Source: Erodium maritimum (taxonomy: Eukaryota > Streptophyta > Magnoliopsida > Geraniales > Geraniaceae). From it: 64,000 nucleotides of DNA. This document shows, piece after piece, positions 1 through 10,684 of this stretch. Below the pieces are notes generated by a model. It did not search any database. It was given only the letters and a program-made list of their open reading frames with translations, and was not told where the DNA came from. Numbering within the stretch: the stretch's first letter is position 1; every line of letters starts with the position of its first letter. The translations under genes were made by a program, and so were the position numbers. Location of the stretch: NCBI GenBank assembly GCA_963921825.1, contig OY997593.1, forward strand, positions 42,175,111-42,239,110, in the 5' to 3' direction.

Positions 1-7
1 TAAGAAG

Positions 8-2094
8 ATGTTCTATGATAAACATCTCAAACCAGTCATCTCTGGACCTGATACAACCCCAAGCCTTTCACTGGTAGGAAACAACCATTACTCCGAGCAA
101 GACAAAAGCTACTTCAAAGGCAAACTTCTCAGAGGAGGGACTCAGAACTTTCAGAAGGGACAAGAGACAACCATAACTCATCCCTCTAAATTTGTGGCCT
201 TTATCCACAATATCCCTTCTAAGGCCAATGAGATGTGGCTGGCAAACCTCTTTACTGATATAGGAGGTGTTATCAAAGTGCATATTGCTGCTAAGACAAG
301 CAGGTTGGGCAAGATCTATGGCTTCTGCTACTTTCACTTACAATCTCAGTTGATCAAGGCCATCTCTACATTCAATGGGTATAATTGCAATGGCTATACA
401 CTATTTGTTACTAAGGCCTTTGGGAGTAATAATTTTAAGCCATCTATTGCATCAAACTCTGCTACTGAAAAACCTCTCAGAATTCAAGGTTCAGTAGCCA
501 CCAATCAACTTCTTTACCTACAAAACTCTCACCTTGCTATTGCTCACAAGAACCACAATGCTCAGACTATTATGAGGGATATCACAATGGAAGGGGTATG
601 TGAAATCAACCTCAAAGACTTGGGAAATAATGTCTTACTAGTTCATTGTAACAATAGAGCTCTGGAAGAAGAAATCTTGAAAGATGATGGAGTGTGGCTG
701 CAAAATTGGCTCTCCTTTGTCCCAGGAAAAGAACTGCTAGAAAATTGTGGGGGTCATTTTTGCTGGATCAAATTGAAAGGAGTTCCTTACCATGGCTGGA
801 CTGATGAATCATTTGATGCTGCAGTCTCAAAGTTTGGCAAGCTCATTTATATACACCCTCTTACCACAGCTGGAGTTCAAATCAATGAGGCCTATATCTT
901 AATTCATACAACAAGTTTTACTCCTATTGCCTCAACCACTGAGTTATTTCTTGGCAGACAAAAATATACTTTATGGGTTCAATCCTTGCATTCATCTGAG
1001 GTCCCTCCTATTAATATCTCCACTGAAGATCTGCAAGACAATATCAGATCTGATACTGAGTCCTTACAGGAGGACAATCTATCCTCTCAATTGGGAGACA
1101 CATGCACAGCAACCTCTGATGCAAAAGTCTCTCCCTCTCAGCCTGCTCAGCCCTCCTCTATTGCAGCCCTGCCTCCATCTCAGCACCAAGAAATAAATGC
1201 ACTTCAAATTGATGTTATGACTGAAGAAAAAATTACTACTCAAAGGGAGACAAATTCCCAACCCTCAAATGCACAAACTTCTCCTACAGATCTCTCAATA
1301 TTGCAAAAAATGGTGGTGATGATACATTAGATGATTCAGTCCCCTTGAATGAAGATGAACTGAGAGCTTCTCCCTCCCTTGACACTCTGAAACTTTTGAC
1401 TGTTCAATCTGGTTTAGGTCCAACAAATCGTAATCTGACCAGCTCCCTCCCTTTACAACAAACTCAGTTCAATCCCAATGCTGAAAGTACAGACTTACAT
1501 CAACACTTACTGGTGGGTGAGGCTCAAAAAACCCTTTCCCCAAATTCAGGTGACAGAAACACCTTGGACAAGCCTTCATTAAATGCCCCTGCAACAAGAG
1601 AGGTATATTCAGAACAACCATCACCCTCAACACAACTCATATCAACTAAGATACTTGGCTTGGATTGCTTGGCCAGTGACAATTATCCTCTGCTCCATGC
1701 CCCACCACCGGCTGACACCTTGGAACCTGATTCAAACTTTCCCCCTCTCTCCAAAATTAAGAGAGGTAAACTGAAAAAAACACAATCCTCACCTCATCAT
1801 TACTCAACAAGGTCCAAACAAAGGGAAGACTCAAACCCTAAAACTTTTGTCTCCAAAAGTCAGTTAAATGAGGCCAAAAAGGCATGGTCCTTTGCCAAGG
1901 TGATTGGAATTTCTGCAGATTGCAGTGAAGATTTGATACTTCAGCAACTTGCTTCCTTGGATGATGAGAGAGTTGACATAGATAATCAATCTCTTACCTC
2001 GGTGGGTGGTGAAGAAGAAGGTAAATTGCAGTTACCAACCCTTGGAACTGCTTTGGAGCTGGGACTCTTTCCCACTCCTTTACCTCTCATCTAG
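8..2094 (+). pseudogene. LINE ORF1, RRM-type RNA-binding protein, one frameshift
   Basis: The first frame (8-1330, 440 aa) carries an RRM fold at about residues 58-135, with an FVAFIHNIP-like RNP2 strand and a GFCYFHL RNP1-like strand. A DUF4283-like region of unknown role follows at about 180-330, then a Ser/Pro/Gln-rich linker. The frame ends at a TAG (1328-1330), and the same type of low-complexity linker continues in another frame from about 1331 to the TAG at 2092-2094, 7 bases before ORF2. I read this as one ORF1 of roughly 690 codons with a single indel near 1310-1345. In this family ORF1 coats the LINE RNA and helps form the RNP used for target-primed reverse transcription. A natural two-protein arrangement is possible but less likely. 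Confidence 0.8.
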
Positions 2095-2101
2095 TCCTAA
2101 G

Positions 2102-5100
2102 ATGTTTGTCCTCTCATGGAACATGAGAGGACTATCTTCCTCACAAAAGAGGAAGACCCTGGGTAACGTGATCCGCAAGCAACAGCCTTCAATGGTCCTC
2201 TTACAAGAAACAAAAATTCTCTCCCCTTCTTCTGGCTTCCTTAGATCCTGTGGTATGAACTGGGGCTGGGAAATGGATTATATTCCAGCTATTGGCTTAT
2301 CTGGAGGCCTCATTATGTGTTGGAAATCCTCCTACTTCAAACTCTCAAGGATCAAAAAAATAAATGGGGCAATGATTTGGTTTGGCTCTCTCAAAGCATC
2401 TGGAGAAGAATGTTGCATCTCTAATATCTATGCTCTTTGTTCAAGATCAAGAAGGAGATCCCTCTGGTTAGAATTAGTAACTGAATTGAATTTTCAAACA
2501 CTTCCTCCTCTCTTGGTTGTAGCTGGAGATTTCAACACAGTTATATCTCTTGATGAAAGATCATCCTCTAGAGGATCTGTCAGAGATATGAACAATTTCC
2601 AGGGCCTCATTGACTCTCTAGCACTAATTGATCTGCCCTTGTCTGGGGGAAGGTACACTTGGTTTGGTACAGGATCCATTTCCTCAAGACTAGATAGGTT
2701 CCTGGTGTCATCATATTTTTTAAACAAGTTCAATAACCTCACTCAAAAATGCTTGCCAAGATCCATCTCAGATCACAGACCAGTTTTTCTTTTTGAAGAA
2801 CAAGCTAATTGGGGGCCAAGGCCTTTCAAGTTCCTCAACATATGGATTGAAGATGGGAGATTTTATGCAATGGTGGAGCAATTTTGGGAATCTTTGCATC
2901 TCACAGGCCAACCTCATATCATACTTTGGAAGAAGCTCAAACTCTTAAAAGAACATCTTAAACAATGGAATTCCCAAGTTTTTGGGTATCTTGATACTGA
3001 TATTGCACAACTCACCTCAAAGCTGGATAAGCTTGACTCATTAATAGAAGAAAGAGAGCTAACTCCTCTTGAATGCACTGATAGAGGAAGTATGAGGGCA
3101 GAAATTATTAGAAAGACAAAGTTGCTTGGCAAATTATGGAGTCAAAAGGCCAGGAAAAAATGGTTTCATGAAAGAGATAAAGGCTCTGGATTTTTCCATA
3201 GGGTTGCAAAATATCAAGGAGTAAAGAAAAAAATTACACAAATTCTGGTTGATGACTCACTTCTGCAAGATCCAACTCAAATCAAAGAGGCTGCTACCTC
3301 CCATTTTGCAGCTAGGTTCTCTGCCTCCACCACTAATCATACCAACCTTGATCACTTGAACTTCAACTCCATTACTCCAGAGCAATCACAAGATCTTGAG
3401 AGGCCCTTCTCTGAGGAAGAAACCCTTAAAGCAATAATGGCTTGTCATGGAGAAAAGACAACTGGCCCTGATGGCTTTACTCTCAAGTTCTATCATGTTT
3501 GTTGGCCTATCATCAAGGTAGATTTGATGAACTTCCTACACTATTTTCACTTGTCTGGCCATTTGGGGAAAACAATCAACTCATCATTTATTACTCTGAT
3601 ACCAAAGAATGAGACCCCCTTATCTTTTGATGACTATAGACCCATCAGTTTAATGGGTGGTCCTTATAAGATTCTCACCAAAATTCTGGCCTCAAGATTA
3701 AAAGGGGTGGTTACAAATTTGGTTGCTTATGAACAGACAGGCTTCCTTGCTGGCAGGCAAATTTTAGATGGGGTACTTGTGACTAATGAGGTCCTTGATC
3801 AGATCAAAAGAACAAAATCTCCTGCCCTATTATTCAAAGCAAATTTTGAGAAGGCATTTGATAATGTCAACTGGATTTATCTAATGAAATTGCTCTCTAG
3901 AATGGGTTTTGGCAGACTCTGGAGGCTATGGATGATATCTTGCTTCAAAGCTCATGTTTCCATTCTCATCAATGGTTCACCTTCTCCACAATTCAAATTA
4001 TTCAGAGGTCTAAGGCAGGGATGCTCATTATCACCACTTCTATTTGCTCTAGTTGCAGAAGGACTACATCAAATTATGAAAGTTGGACTATTGCATGATC
4101 AGTTCCAAGGTATCTCTCTAGGATTAAATGGTCCTCTCATTTCTCATCTGCAATTTGCAGATGACACCCTATTTTTCATCAAAGCAACACCCATTGCAGC
4201 TCAAAACCTCAAACATGCTCTCAAGTTATTCAGATTGGCCTCTGGACTCAAGGTCAATTTCAGTAAATCCATGTTAATTCCCCTCAATCTCCCAAGGGAA
4301 GAAATAGAGATTTTTGCATCAATTCTCTCATGTGATACTGGTTCACTCCATTTACCTTACTTGGGCTTCTCTCTGGGTGCCAGCCCCAAGAAGGTCTCTA
4401 CTTGGCAACCTATCTTAGCTAAATACAAAAAATGCCTTGGACTTTGGCAAGCAAAGATGCTCTCCCTGGGAGGAAGAATCACACTCATTAAATCCACCCT
4501 CAGTGCATTACCCCTCTATTACTTTTCTCTACTCAAAGCCCCAAAATCAGTGCTAAAAGAAATGGAAAAATGGCAAAGGAGGTTTCTGTGGCATGGAAAG
4601 GCACTCTCTAGAGTCTTATGCAAAGTGGGTTGGAATCAAGTCTGCAAAGCAAAATCTGATGGAGGTTTAGGTATCAAAAATTTGCAACTGATGAATATCT
4701 CCCTCCTAGCAAAATGGTGGTGGAGATTTGCTCTTGATGAAAACTCCCTATGGAAGCAAACTATTTGTGCCAGGATGGGATGGAGTATTAAGGAATGGGA
4801 TCTAAACAAATTTTCTGAATTAGGAAGACCTAGCTTCCTCTCTCATTTTATGACATTGCTAAGAGATCCTAGATTTAATGAGTGCTTTGGAGATAAAGGC
4901 TTAATTTGGGTGCTTGGTAGGGGTAATAGAATTCATTTTTGGGATGATCTCTGGTGGGGAGATGCTACCCTCAAATCTCTCTTTCCCAGTCTCTACAATT
5001 TATCAACAACCAAGCATGCTCTTATACAAGACATTTGGGAAGATGGTTCTTGGAATTTAAATTTGAGAAGGGTGGTTTTGGGTAGGGAAGCTCAGGAATG

Positions 5101-5758
5101 GGCTGTCCTCTCTGCAATATTAGACTCCATTCATTTACCTCCTAATGATGATCAATTAACCTGGAAATGGGATCACAAAGGCTTCTCTGTCAGCAAAATT
5201 TATGGCTTACTTGCACTACAAGGAAACTCTGCTTCTGATTGGGCTTCTAAGGTTTGGATCCCTGGAGTGCCTCCTAAAATGTCTGCTTTCTCCTGGTTGG
5301 CTTGTTTAGAAGCAATCACCTCTAAATGCTTTTTAGAGGGAAGAGGTATGCATTTCTCTTTAGAACAACTACTTTGCTCTCACTGCTCCCGGGATTTTGA
5401 GGATGGACCACACATTCTTCTGCATTGCTCAAAAGCCTGGACCTCTTGGACTCTCATCTGTAACTGGTGGGGATTAGTTTGGGTTTTCCCTTCCTCTGTC
5501 AAGAATTTGTTCTGCTCTTGGTCCCTTCTAGTCCCCAAAAAAATGAGAAGATGTTGGGTTGCTTTACTTCAGATTACTATTTGGCAGCTATGGCTGGCTA
5601 GGAATACCCTACTTTTCAATGGCATCAATGAGCCTCCATCAACTATTTTCAACAGAATCATCAATACTTCATACAGTTGGGAATGGGCTACTTTCAATCA
5701 AACACATCACTTCACAATACAAGAATGGATTACTTCTCCAAGATCATGCCTCATCTGA
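2102..5758 (+). CDS. LINE ORF2: apurinic-type endonuclease / reverse transcriptase
   Basis: The open frame runs from 2006, but I choose the ATG at 2102 because the endonuclease fold begins there (MFVLSWNMRGL) and it follows the ORF1 stop by 7 bases. This gives 1218 aa. Residues 1-225 are the exonuclease-endonuclease-phosphatase domain (NMRG, QETK, GDFN, SDHRPV) that nicks target DNA. Residues about 470-750 are the reverse transcriptase (LIPKNE, DYRPISL, AYEQTGFLAGR, RQGCSLSP, FADD at 685-688). Residues about 1045-1130 are the zf-RVT domain seen in plant LINEs, with CSHCS and HILLHCS. Residue 581 in motif A is Asn (FKANFEKAFD); the family has Asp here as a metal ligand. The frame is otherwise open, which suggests a fairly recent insertion. 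Confidence 0.92.
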   Translation: MFVLSWNMRGLSSSQKRKTLGNVIRKQQPSMVLLQETKILSPSSGFLRSCGMNWGWEMDYIPAIGLSGGLIMCWKSSYFKLSRIKKINGAMIWFGSLKASGEECCISNIYALCSRSRRRSLWLELVTELNFQTLPPLLVVAGDFNTVISLDERSSSRGSVRDMNNFQGLIDSLALIDLPLSGGRYTWFGTGSISSRLDRFLVSSYFLNKFNNLTQKCLPRSISDHRPVFLFEEQANWGPRPFKFLNIWIEDGRFYAMVEQFWESLHLTGQPHIILWKKLKLLKEHLKQWNSQVFGYLDTDIAQLTSKLDKLDSLIEERELTPLECTDRGSMRAEIIRKTKLLGKLWSQKARKKWFHERDKGSGFFHRVAKYQGVKKKITQILVDDSLLQDPTQIKEAATSHFAARFSASTTNHTNLDHLNFNSITPEQSQDLERPFSEEETLKAIMACHGEKTTGPDGFTLKFYHVCWPIIKVDLMNFLHYFHLSGHLGKTINSSFITLIPKNETPLSFDDYRPISLMGGPYKILTKILASRLKGVVTNLVAYEQTGFLAGRQILDGVLVTNEVLDQIKRTKSPALLFKANFEKAFDNVNWIYLMKLLSRMGFGRLWRLWMISCFKAHVSILINGSPSPQFKLFRGLRQGCSLSPLLFALVAEGLHQIMKVGLLHDQFQGISLGLNGPLISHLQFADDTLFFIKATPIAAQNLKHALKLFRLASGLKVNFSKSMLIPLNLPREEIEIFASILSCDTGSLHLPYLGFSLGASPKKVSTWQPILAKYKKCLGLWQAKMLSLGGRITLIKSTLSALPLYYFSLLKAPKSVLKEMEKWQRRFLWHGKALSRVLCKVGWNQVCKAKSDGGLGIKNLQLMNISLLAKWWWRFALDENSLWKQTICARMGWSIKEWDLNKFSELGRPSFLSHFMTLLRDPRFNECFGDKGLIWVLGRGNRIHFWDDLWWGDATLKSLFPSLYNLSTTKHALIQDIWEDGSWNLNLRRVVLGREAQEWAVLSAILDSIHLPPNDDQLTWKWDHKGFSVSKIYGLLALQGNSASDWASKVWIPGVPPKMSAFSWLACLEAITSKCFLEGRGMHFSLEQLLCSHCSRDFEDGPHILLHCSKAWTSWTLICNWWGLVWVFPSSVKNLFCSWSLLVPKKMRRCWVALLQITIWQLWLARNTLLFNGINEPPSTIFNRIINTSYSWEWATFNQTHHFTIQEWITSPRSCLI

Positions 5759-6793
5759 GACTTTTCCTCAACTGGTTCTACTCTTCCATCTTTGGTGCTG
5801 ATTGATCTTTATGACTTGCTATTTCAAGGATTGGATTTTCTATCATTGTCACTGGTTCTTCTAAATTGCTTCCTCAACTAGTATTGCCTTTCTTTTGGGT
5901 TTTGGGTGGGGGGTTGGGTTGGGTGCTCTGGCTTTTTTCCCTTGGTGAGGTAGGAGTGTCCCTGGTTTGTTCTTTTACTTTGGTGTGTGGGCATTCTCTT
6001 CTCTCCCTCTCTTGAGTGTGGCTCTTTTTTCCTTTTTTTTCTTCTTTGAGTGTTTTTCTGTTTTGCAGGGTCCTTTGCTTGGGTTGCAAGTTTCCCATTT
6101 TCACTTCACTTGCCTTGTGCTCTCTCAGCTTTCTAGTCCCTCTTCTGCATCATTTCAGATTGCCCTCTCAGCAAGCTTCTTTTGCAGCTATATCTCTGCA
6201 GGATTATGTTGGTTTCAAAATTTACTCTCAACACTCCATCACTGTCCCTCCTGGTTTATGTTCACAATCACATTTTCTCATTCTAGTTCATCATCACTCA
6301 CCATCCCAGGGACTTTTTGATCACAATTCTAGTTCAGGCTCAGCTTTCCACTGACTGTCAAGACGTTTCATGCTAAAGTGCCTTATCATCCTGATACAAT
6401 AACCGATCTTCACCTTTGGATTTTCTTGGCCCTATGACTCTGGCCAAGTTGGTTCCGGCCCCTCTTTTGGTACCTACATTTCAACCTATTTGGGCCGGCT
6501 CCTCAATCATTCTCAGCATCATCCCCTCAGGCTTGCTCAATGCACAATGCTGATACAAGCCTCAAACATTCTCAGCATCATCTCCACAGGCTTGCACAAG
6601 GCTGCTACAAACTTCAACCTTCTCTGCCTCATCTGATCTTCAATAATTTAATATCTTTGTTGGTCTAATTACGTTTACTTGTTGCTTTTACTTCACTCTA
6701 CACCGGTAGCTTGGTGTTGTTTTTTGGTTTGTAACCTTTTATCTCCTCGATGGAGGGTTCATTAATATATGCTTTCCTTGATCAAAAAAAAAT
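5759..6793 (+). other. LINE 3' UTR and A tail
   Basis: This stretch of just over 1 kb follows the ORF2 stop. It is T-rich with several CT-rich runs and contains two overlapping open frames at about 5967-6354 with no recognisable protein. It ends TTGATC followed by about nine A, the usual 3' end of plant L1-like elements. A similar 3' end is seen at about 55500-55540. Confidence 0.7.
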
Positions 6794-6906
6794 CTCAACA
6801 CAAAACCGATGGATACAACTCAAACAAGATATGGAATGCAAAGGAGTGATGGGGGATCACAAACAATGATACCGTTGGCTTCTTACTTCATTGATAATTG
6901 TTTTTA

Positions 6907-7917
6907 GGGAAAATTTCAATTTAATACCCTGGCAAACATTTATTTGCAATATAATACCATAGCTTGTTTTTTTTTCAATTTAATACCCTGGAAAACATTT
7001 ATTTTCACTTTCATACCCAACCGTTAACTTTCCATCCAAAATGGATGGAAAGTAGTCATGTGCTTTGCACATGACCTTGTTTTTTCAAAAAATACCCAAA
7101 ACACCCTTCAATCTTTGATTTTTTTTAAATATATAAAAACCGATTTTTTAAAAAATATTTTTTGAAATAAAATATAATTTTTTTGAAATATATAAAAATC
7201 TGTTTTTTAATATATAAAAAACTGATTTTATTTTTTAAAAAAATAATTCTGTTTTTTTGAATTACATAAAAATATGATTTTTGAAATATATAAAAAAATA
7301 TTTAAATATATAAAAAGTGATTTTAAAAAAATATTTTTTGAAATAAAATCTGATTTTTTAAAATATATAAAAATCTGATTCTTATAAAATAAAAAAAAAC
7401 TGATTTTAATTATTTTTTTTGAAATAAATCTTCTTTTTTAATTATATAAAAATATTATTATGAAATATATAAAAATTTATTTTTTTAAATATATAAAAAC
7501 TGTTTTTTTTAAAAAAAATATTTTTTTGAAATAAAAACTATTTTTAAAAACATATAAAAATCTTTTTTTAATATATAAAAACTGATTTTTTTAAATATTT
7601 TTTGAAATAAATCTGATTTTTTTAATTATATAAAAATATGATTTTTGAAATATATAAAAACTGATTTTTTAAATATTTTTTGAAATAAAATATGGTTTTT
7701 TGAAATATATAAAAAAATCTGATTTTTTGTGGTAGGTTTTGAAAATATGATTGGTCTCAAGGGGTATTTTGGAATTTTCATCCATTTTGGATGGAAAGTT
7801 AACGGTTGGGTATGAAAGTGAAAATAAATGTTTTCAGGGTATTAAATTGAAAAAAAACAAGCTAGGGTATTATATTGCAAATAAATATTTGTCAGGGTAT
7901 TAAATTGAAATTTTTCC
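6907..7917. mobile_element. MULE-type MITE with ~140-bp terminal inverted repeats (copy 1)
   Basis: The ends are inverted copies of each other (GGGAAAATTTCAATTTAATACC at the left, its near-perfect complement at the right), and the match continues for about 140 bp into the element. The 9-bp direct repeat TTGTTTTTA flanks it at 6898-6906 and 7918-7926. That size is typical of Mutator-like elements. The interior is extremely AT-rich and made of degenerate repeats of an ATATAAAAACTGATTTTTT-like unit, with no coding capacity. It is a non-autonomous foldback element. Confidence 0.88.
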
Positions 7918-7926
7918 TTGTTTTTA

Positions 7927-8289
7927 TCAAAAGAAGACCATTAGATAAAACCCCATAATATACCAATCTAGACCCAACTTATATACAAGATGGAGAATCA
8001 CAATATCTATGGTGTTTGTAAGCGAGCTATCCAAAATCTCTCTCCATTGAGATTGTAACAAGAATACTTATTTCATATTCTTCCAACAAAACTTGGTGAA
8101 AAGAACAAGGCACAAATTTAAACAAGTGCAACAGGATAATAACCAAATAGTAGACAGAGTTTACAAGCGATGATACCAGAACCGTCATCAAATGCCTCCA
8201 ACGGTACCTGCCATTACAATTCAACAATTATAGAATTGGTAAGCTTATTGGATTCATAGATGGAGAAACAGCTGGTAATCAAACAACAA
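7927..8289. other. No gene seen; 3' flank of receptor-kinase pseudogene
   Basis: There is no coding similarity on either strand. It lies just downstream of the decayed receptor-kinase exon on the minus strand and may include its old 3' UTR. Short open frames here have no recognisable domain. Confidence 0.4.
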
Positions 8290-10435
8290 AACATGTAATT
8301 GTTGATTGTCCCTTACTGCAATCAACTTTGCCAAAGCGGAACTAATATCCATTCTTTCTCTTGGGGAATCTTCTGAGCATGCAACTCCAATTTCAAATAT
8401 TTCAAATCAATGATTCTATAACCTTGGCATCATCTTCTATTCGTTCAACAAATGAGGGATCCGTGATTTCTCTAACATTATGTGGAAGAGCCATCTTGAC
8501 ATAGTTATGAAGATTCATGTTGTTATCGAACATATCATTTGTAGGCCTTTTTTCAATGAACATCTCAAGTACGAGTATACCGAAGCTGTACATGTCACCG
8601 TCAGTTGATACGTCGCTTCCCATCCCATACTCTAAATACATAGAGAAGAAACGAACGACATTTAGATGCAATATAAGAAATTGAGGTCTCCACATAAAGG
8701 TAGTAAACATAGAAAAGTGAAAATGAAAATATATAAGGGAAAACCACATATACCTACCCTAAACCATGGTCATTTAGCTGATGTTTTCTCTGAAGTTTAA
8801 ACGTAACAAATACATACCCTAAAGTTTCGAAATGTAACTTAGACCCCCTTCCGTCAGTCACAGTTTACTGTTCACTTTTCAAAAAATACCCAAAATGCCC
8901 TTAACTATTACTCAAATTTACACCCCCTACCTTCTAACTCTATATCCTAATTTTTTAAATTCTTTTTAGTTACAAAAATAGTTTTATTTTACAACAAATT
9001 AGTTTTTATTTTCATTTTTTTTATTTTAGTAAAATAAAATTTTAAAAATAATTATTTTGAAAATTCAGTTTTACATAATAAAATATAAAAATTATTATAA
9101 AAACTGAATTAATAGATAAAAAACTGAAAAGGAAATATAAAAAAGTTATTAAAAACAAAAATAATGAATTTCAGAAAATAAAAATTAATTTATTAACAAT
9201 AAAACTATTTTTTAAATAATGAAAACTAATTTATTAACAATAAAACTGATTGTTTAATAATAAACTGATTTATTAAAATTGAAATTTGATTTTTTAAATA
9301 ATAAAAACTAATTTATTAATAATAAAAAAATTATTAATAATAAACTGATTTTTTTTAAATTAGAACTGATTTTTTAAAAAAAATAAAAACTGTTTTTTAA
9401 AAATAAAATCTGATTTTTGTAAAATATTTTTTTTTGAAAACTTTAATTAATTTTGATTTAAAGAATATAAAAATGAACAGGGTTAAGGGTATTTTGGGCA
9501 TTTTTGAAAAAGTAAACAGTAAATTGACTGAGCTGACTGACGGAAGGGGTTCTGAGTTATATTTCGAAACTTAAAGGTATGTATTTGTTACGTTTAAACT
9601 TCAGAGTAAACATCGGTTAAACGGCCATGGTTTGGGATAGGTATCTGTAGTTTTCCCAATATATAAATAGAATTTACCTGGAGCAGCATAACCAACGGTT
9701 CCTCTCACTCCCAAAGAACTTGCTGACAAATGATTTGTTTCCTCCGAGAGAAATTTGACCAACCCAAAATCACCAATCTTTGCCATCATCTCATCATCTA
9801 GCAAAATGTTGATAGGCTTAAGATCACAGTGAACGATTGGTGTTTGACCATGTTCACGATGCATATAATTCAAACCACCAGCTATGTCGATAGAGATACT
9901 GATTCTTTGGATAAGGCTGAGTTTCCGTGTTGTTTCATCAGAGGGAGGATGCAACCACTGATCTAAGTTTCCATTGACCATAAACTCATAAACTAGGGCC
10001 TTAAAGTCATCTCCATGAAAATCAATGCTCGAACACACGGTGATCACCTTCACAAGGTTTCAATGTCTCATGTTTCGTAAGGCCTCGCACTCCACCAGAA
10101 AACTCCTTGAAGCTCCTCCTTTCTAGAGATTGAATACCTTAAGGGCAACGGTTCTTTGGAGATCTAAAATTCCCGTATACACGGAACTGAAACTTCCATT
10201 CCCAATCAAATTAGTGGCAGCGAATCCTTCGGTAGCTTCGAAAAGAGATTGGTGTGAAACTTGCAATATTGAGTTTTCTGAAGACACCGACCCAATTGCC
10301 TTACTTTTCTTCTTGAAAAACCAAAAGAACAGGAGGAAAATGTCAACAATATCGCAAGAGACGACAAGACAATGGACACAATGATCTTTGGGTTTTGGAT
10401 CAATCTTCTTGTGGTAGGCTCCCTATTTGGGCATG
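8290..10435 (-). pseudogene. LRR receptor-like kinase pseudogene, subfamily XII (EFR/FLS2/Xa21-like), kinase half only
   Basis: On the minus strand, from 10435 down, there is a transmembrane segment (KIIVSIVLSSLAILL), then the kinase: VSHQSLFEATEGF, the glycine loop GNGSFSSVY, VALKVFNL, VYEFMVNGNLDQWLHP, catalytic HCDLKP, DFGLVKFL and GVRGTVGYAAPEYGMGSDVS, ending near ERMDISSALAKL. An intron falls exactly after GYAAP, its family position (donor at 9677, acceptor at 8632). Breaks: in-frame stops at 10123-10125 and 10060-10062, a frame change in or just after the transmembrane segment, and one near 8400. The extracellular LRR half is missing; an LTR retroelement begins at 10436 exactly where it should continue. 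Intact relatives perceive microbial patterns at the plasma membrane; this copy cannot. Confidence 0.88.
8737..9657. mobile_element. MULE-type MITE with ~175-bp inverted repeats, inside the receptor-kinase intron (copy 2)
   Basis: The left end GGGAAAACCACATATACC and right end GGTATCTGTAGTTTTCCC are inverted repeats that extend about 175 bp inward. They are flanked by a perfect 9-bp duplication, AATATATAA (8728-8736 and 9658-9666). The interior is AT-rich with ACTGATTTTTTAAA-like repeats, as in copy 1, although the terminal sequences differ. It lies wholly within the intron between the two kinase exons. Removing it and one target copy leaves an intron of about 116 nt, a normal size for this gene family. 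Confidence 0.9.
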
Positions 10436-10684
10436 TGTCACGATTGCTTGCTAGCCAAGCAAGTCCGAAGGTTGAAGATAGGTGCAACGCACCGTTTCAC
10501 TTAAGTGAGATAACTCGAAACGGTGCGTTTGATCAAGAAGACAAGCGCGGGTCTTTTGTGGCGCGACACGTGGTAGCAGGTAATTGGCGGCCGAAGTCAA
10601 TGGTACAGTTCGTCTTCTTCCTCCCGTCTGAAGCCAAGGTTGCAGAAGAACAGAGCCAGTTGCAGAGGTTGTCGACAGAGCTCC

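Larger units (their letters stand above)
1..6793 (+). mobile_element. L1-like LINE (non-LTR retrotransposon), near full length, 5' end outside window
   Basis: The order is ORF1 (RNA-binding), ORF2 (endonuclease, reverse transcriptase, C-terminal zinc-knuckle-like domain), an approximately 1 kb 3' UTR and a short A tail at about 6785-6793. ORF1 starts 8 bases into the window, so the 5' UTR lies outside. No RNase H domain is seen after the RT. ORF1 has one frame change, and the RT motif A has Asn where the catalytic Asp is expected, so this copy is probably no longer autonomous. The 3' UTR (5759-6784) is T-rich, codes for nothing I recognise, and ends in the GATC-A(n) style of plant LINEs. The left target-site duplication cannot be checked. 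Confidence 0.93.

Noticed and set aside
5967-6354. Two hydrophobic open frames of ~115 codons after LINE ORF2
   Set aside because: They lie in the T-rich LINE 3' UTR. The Phe/Ser/Leu content is what T-rich DNA gives by chance.
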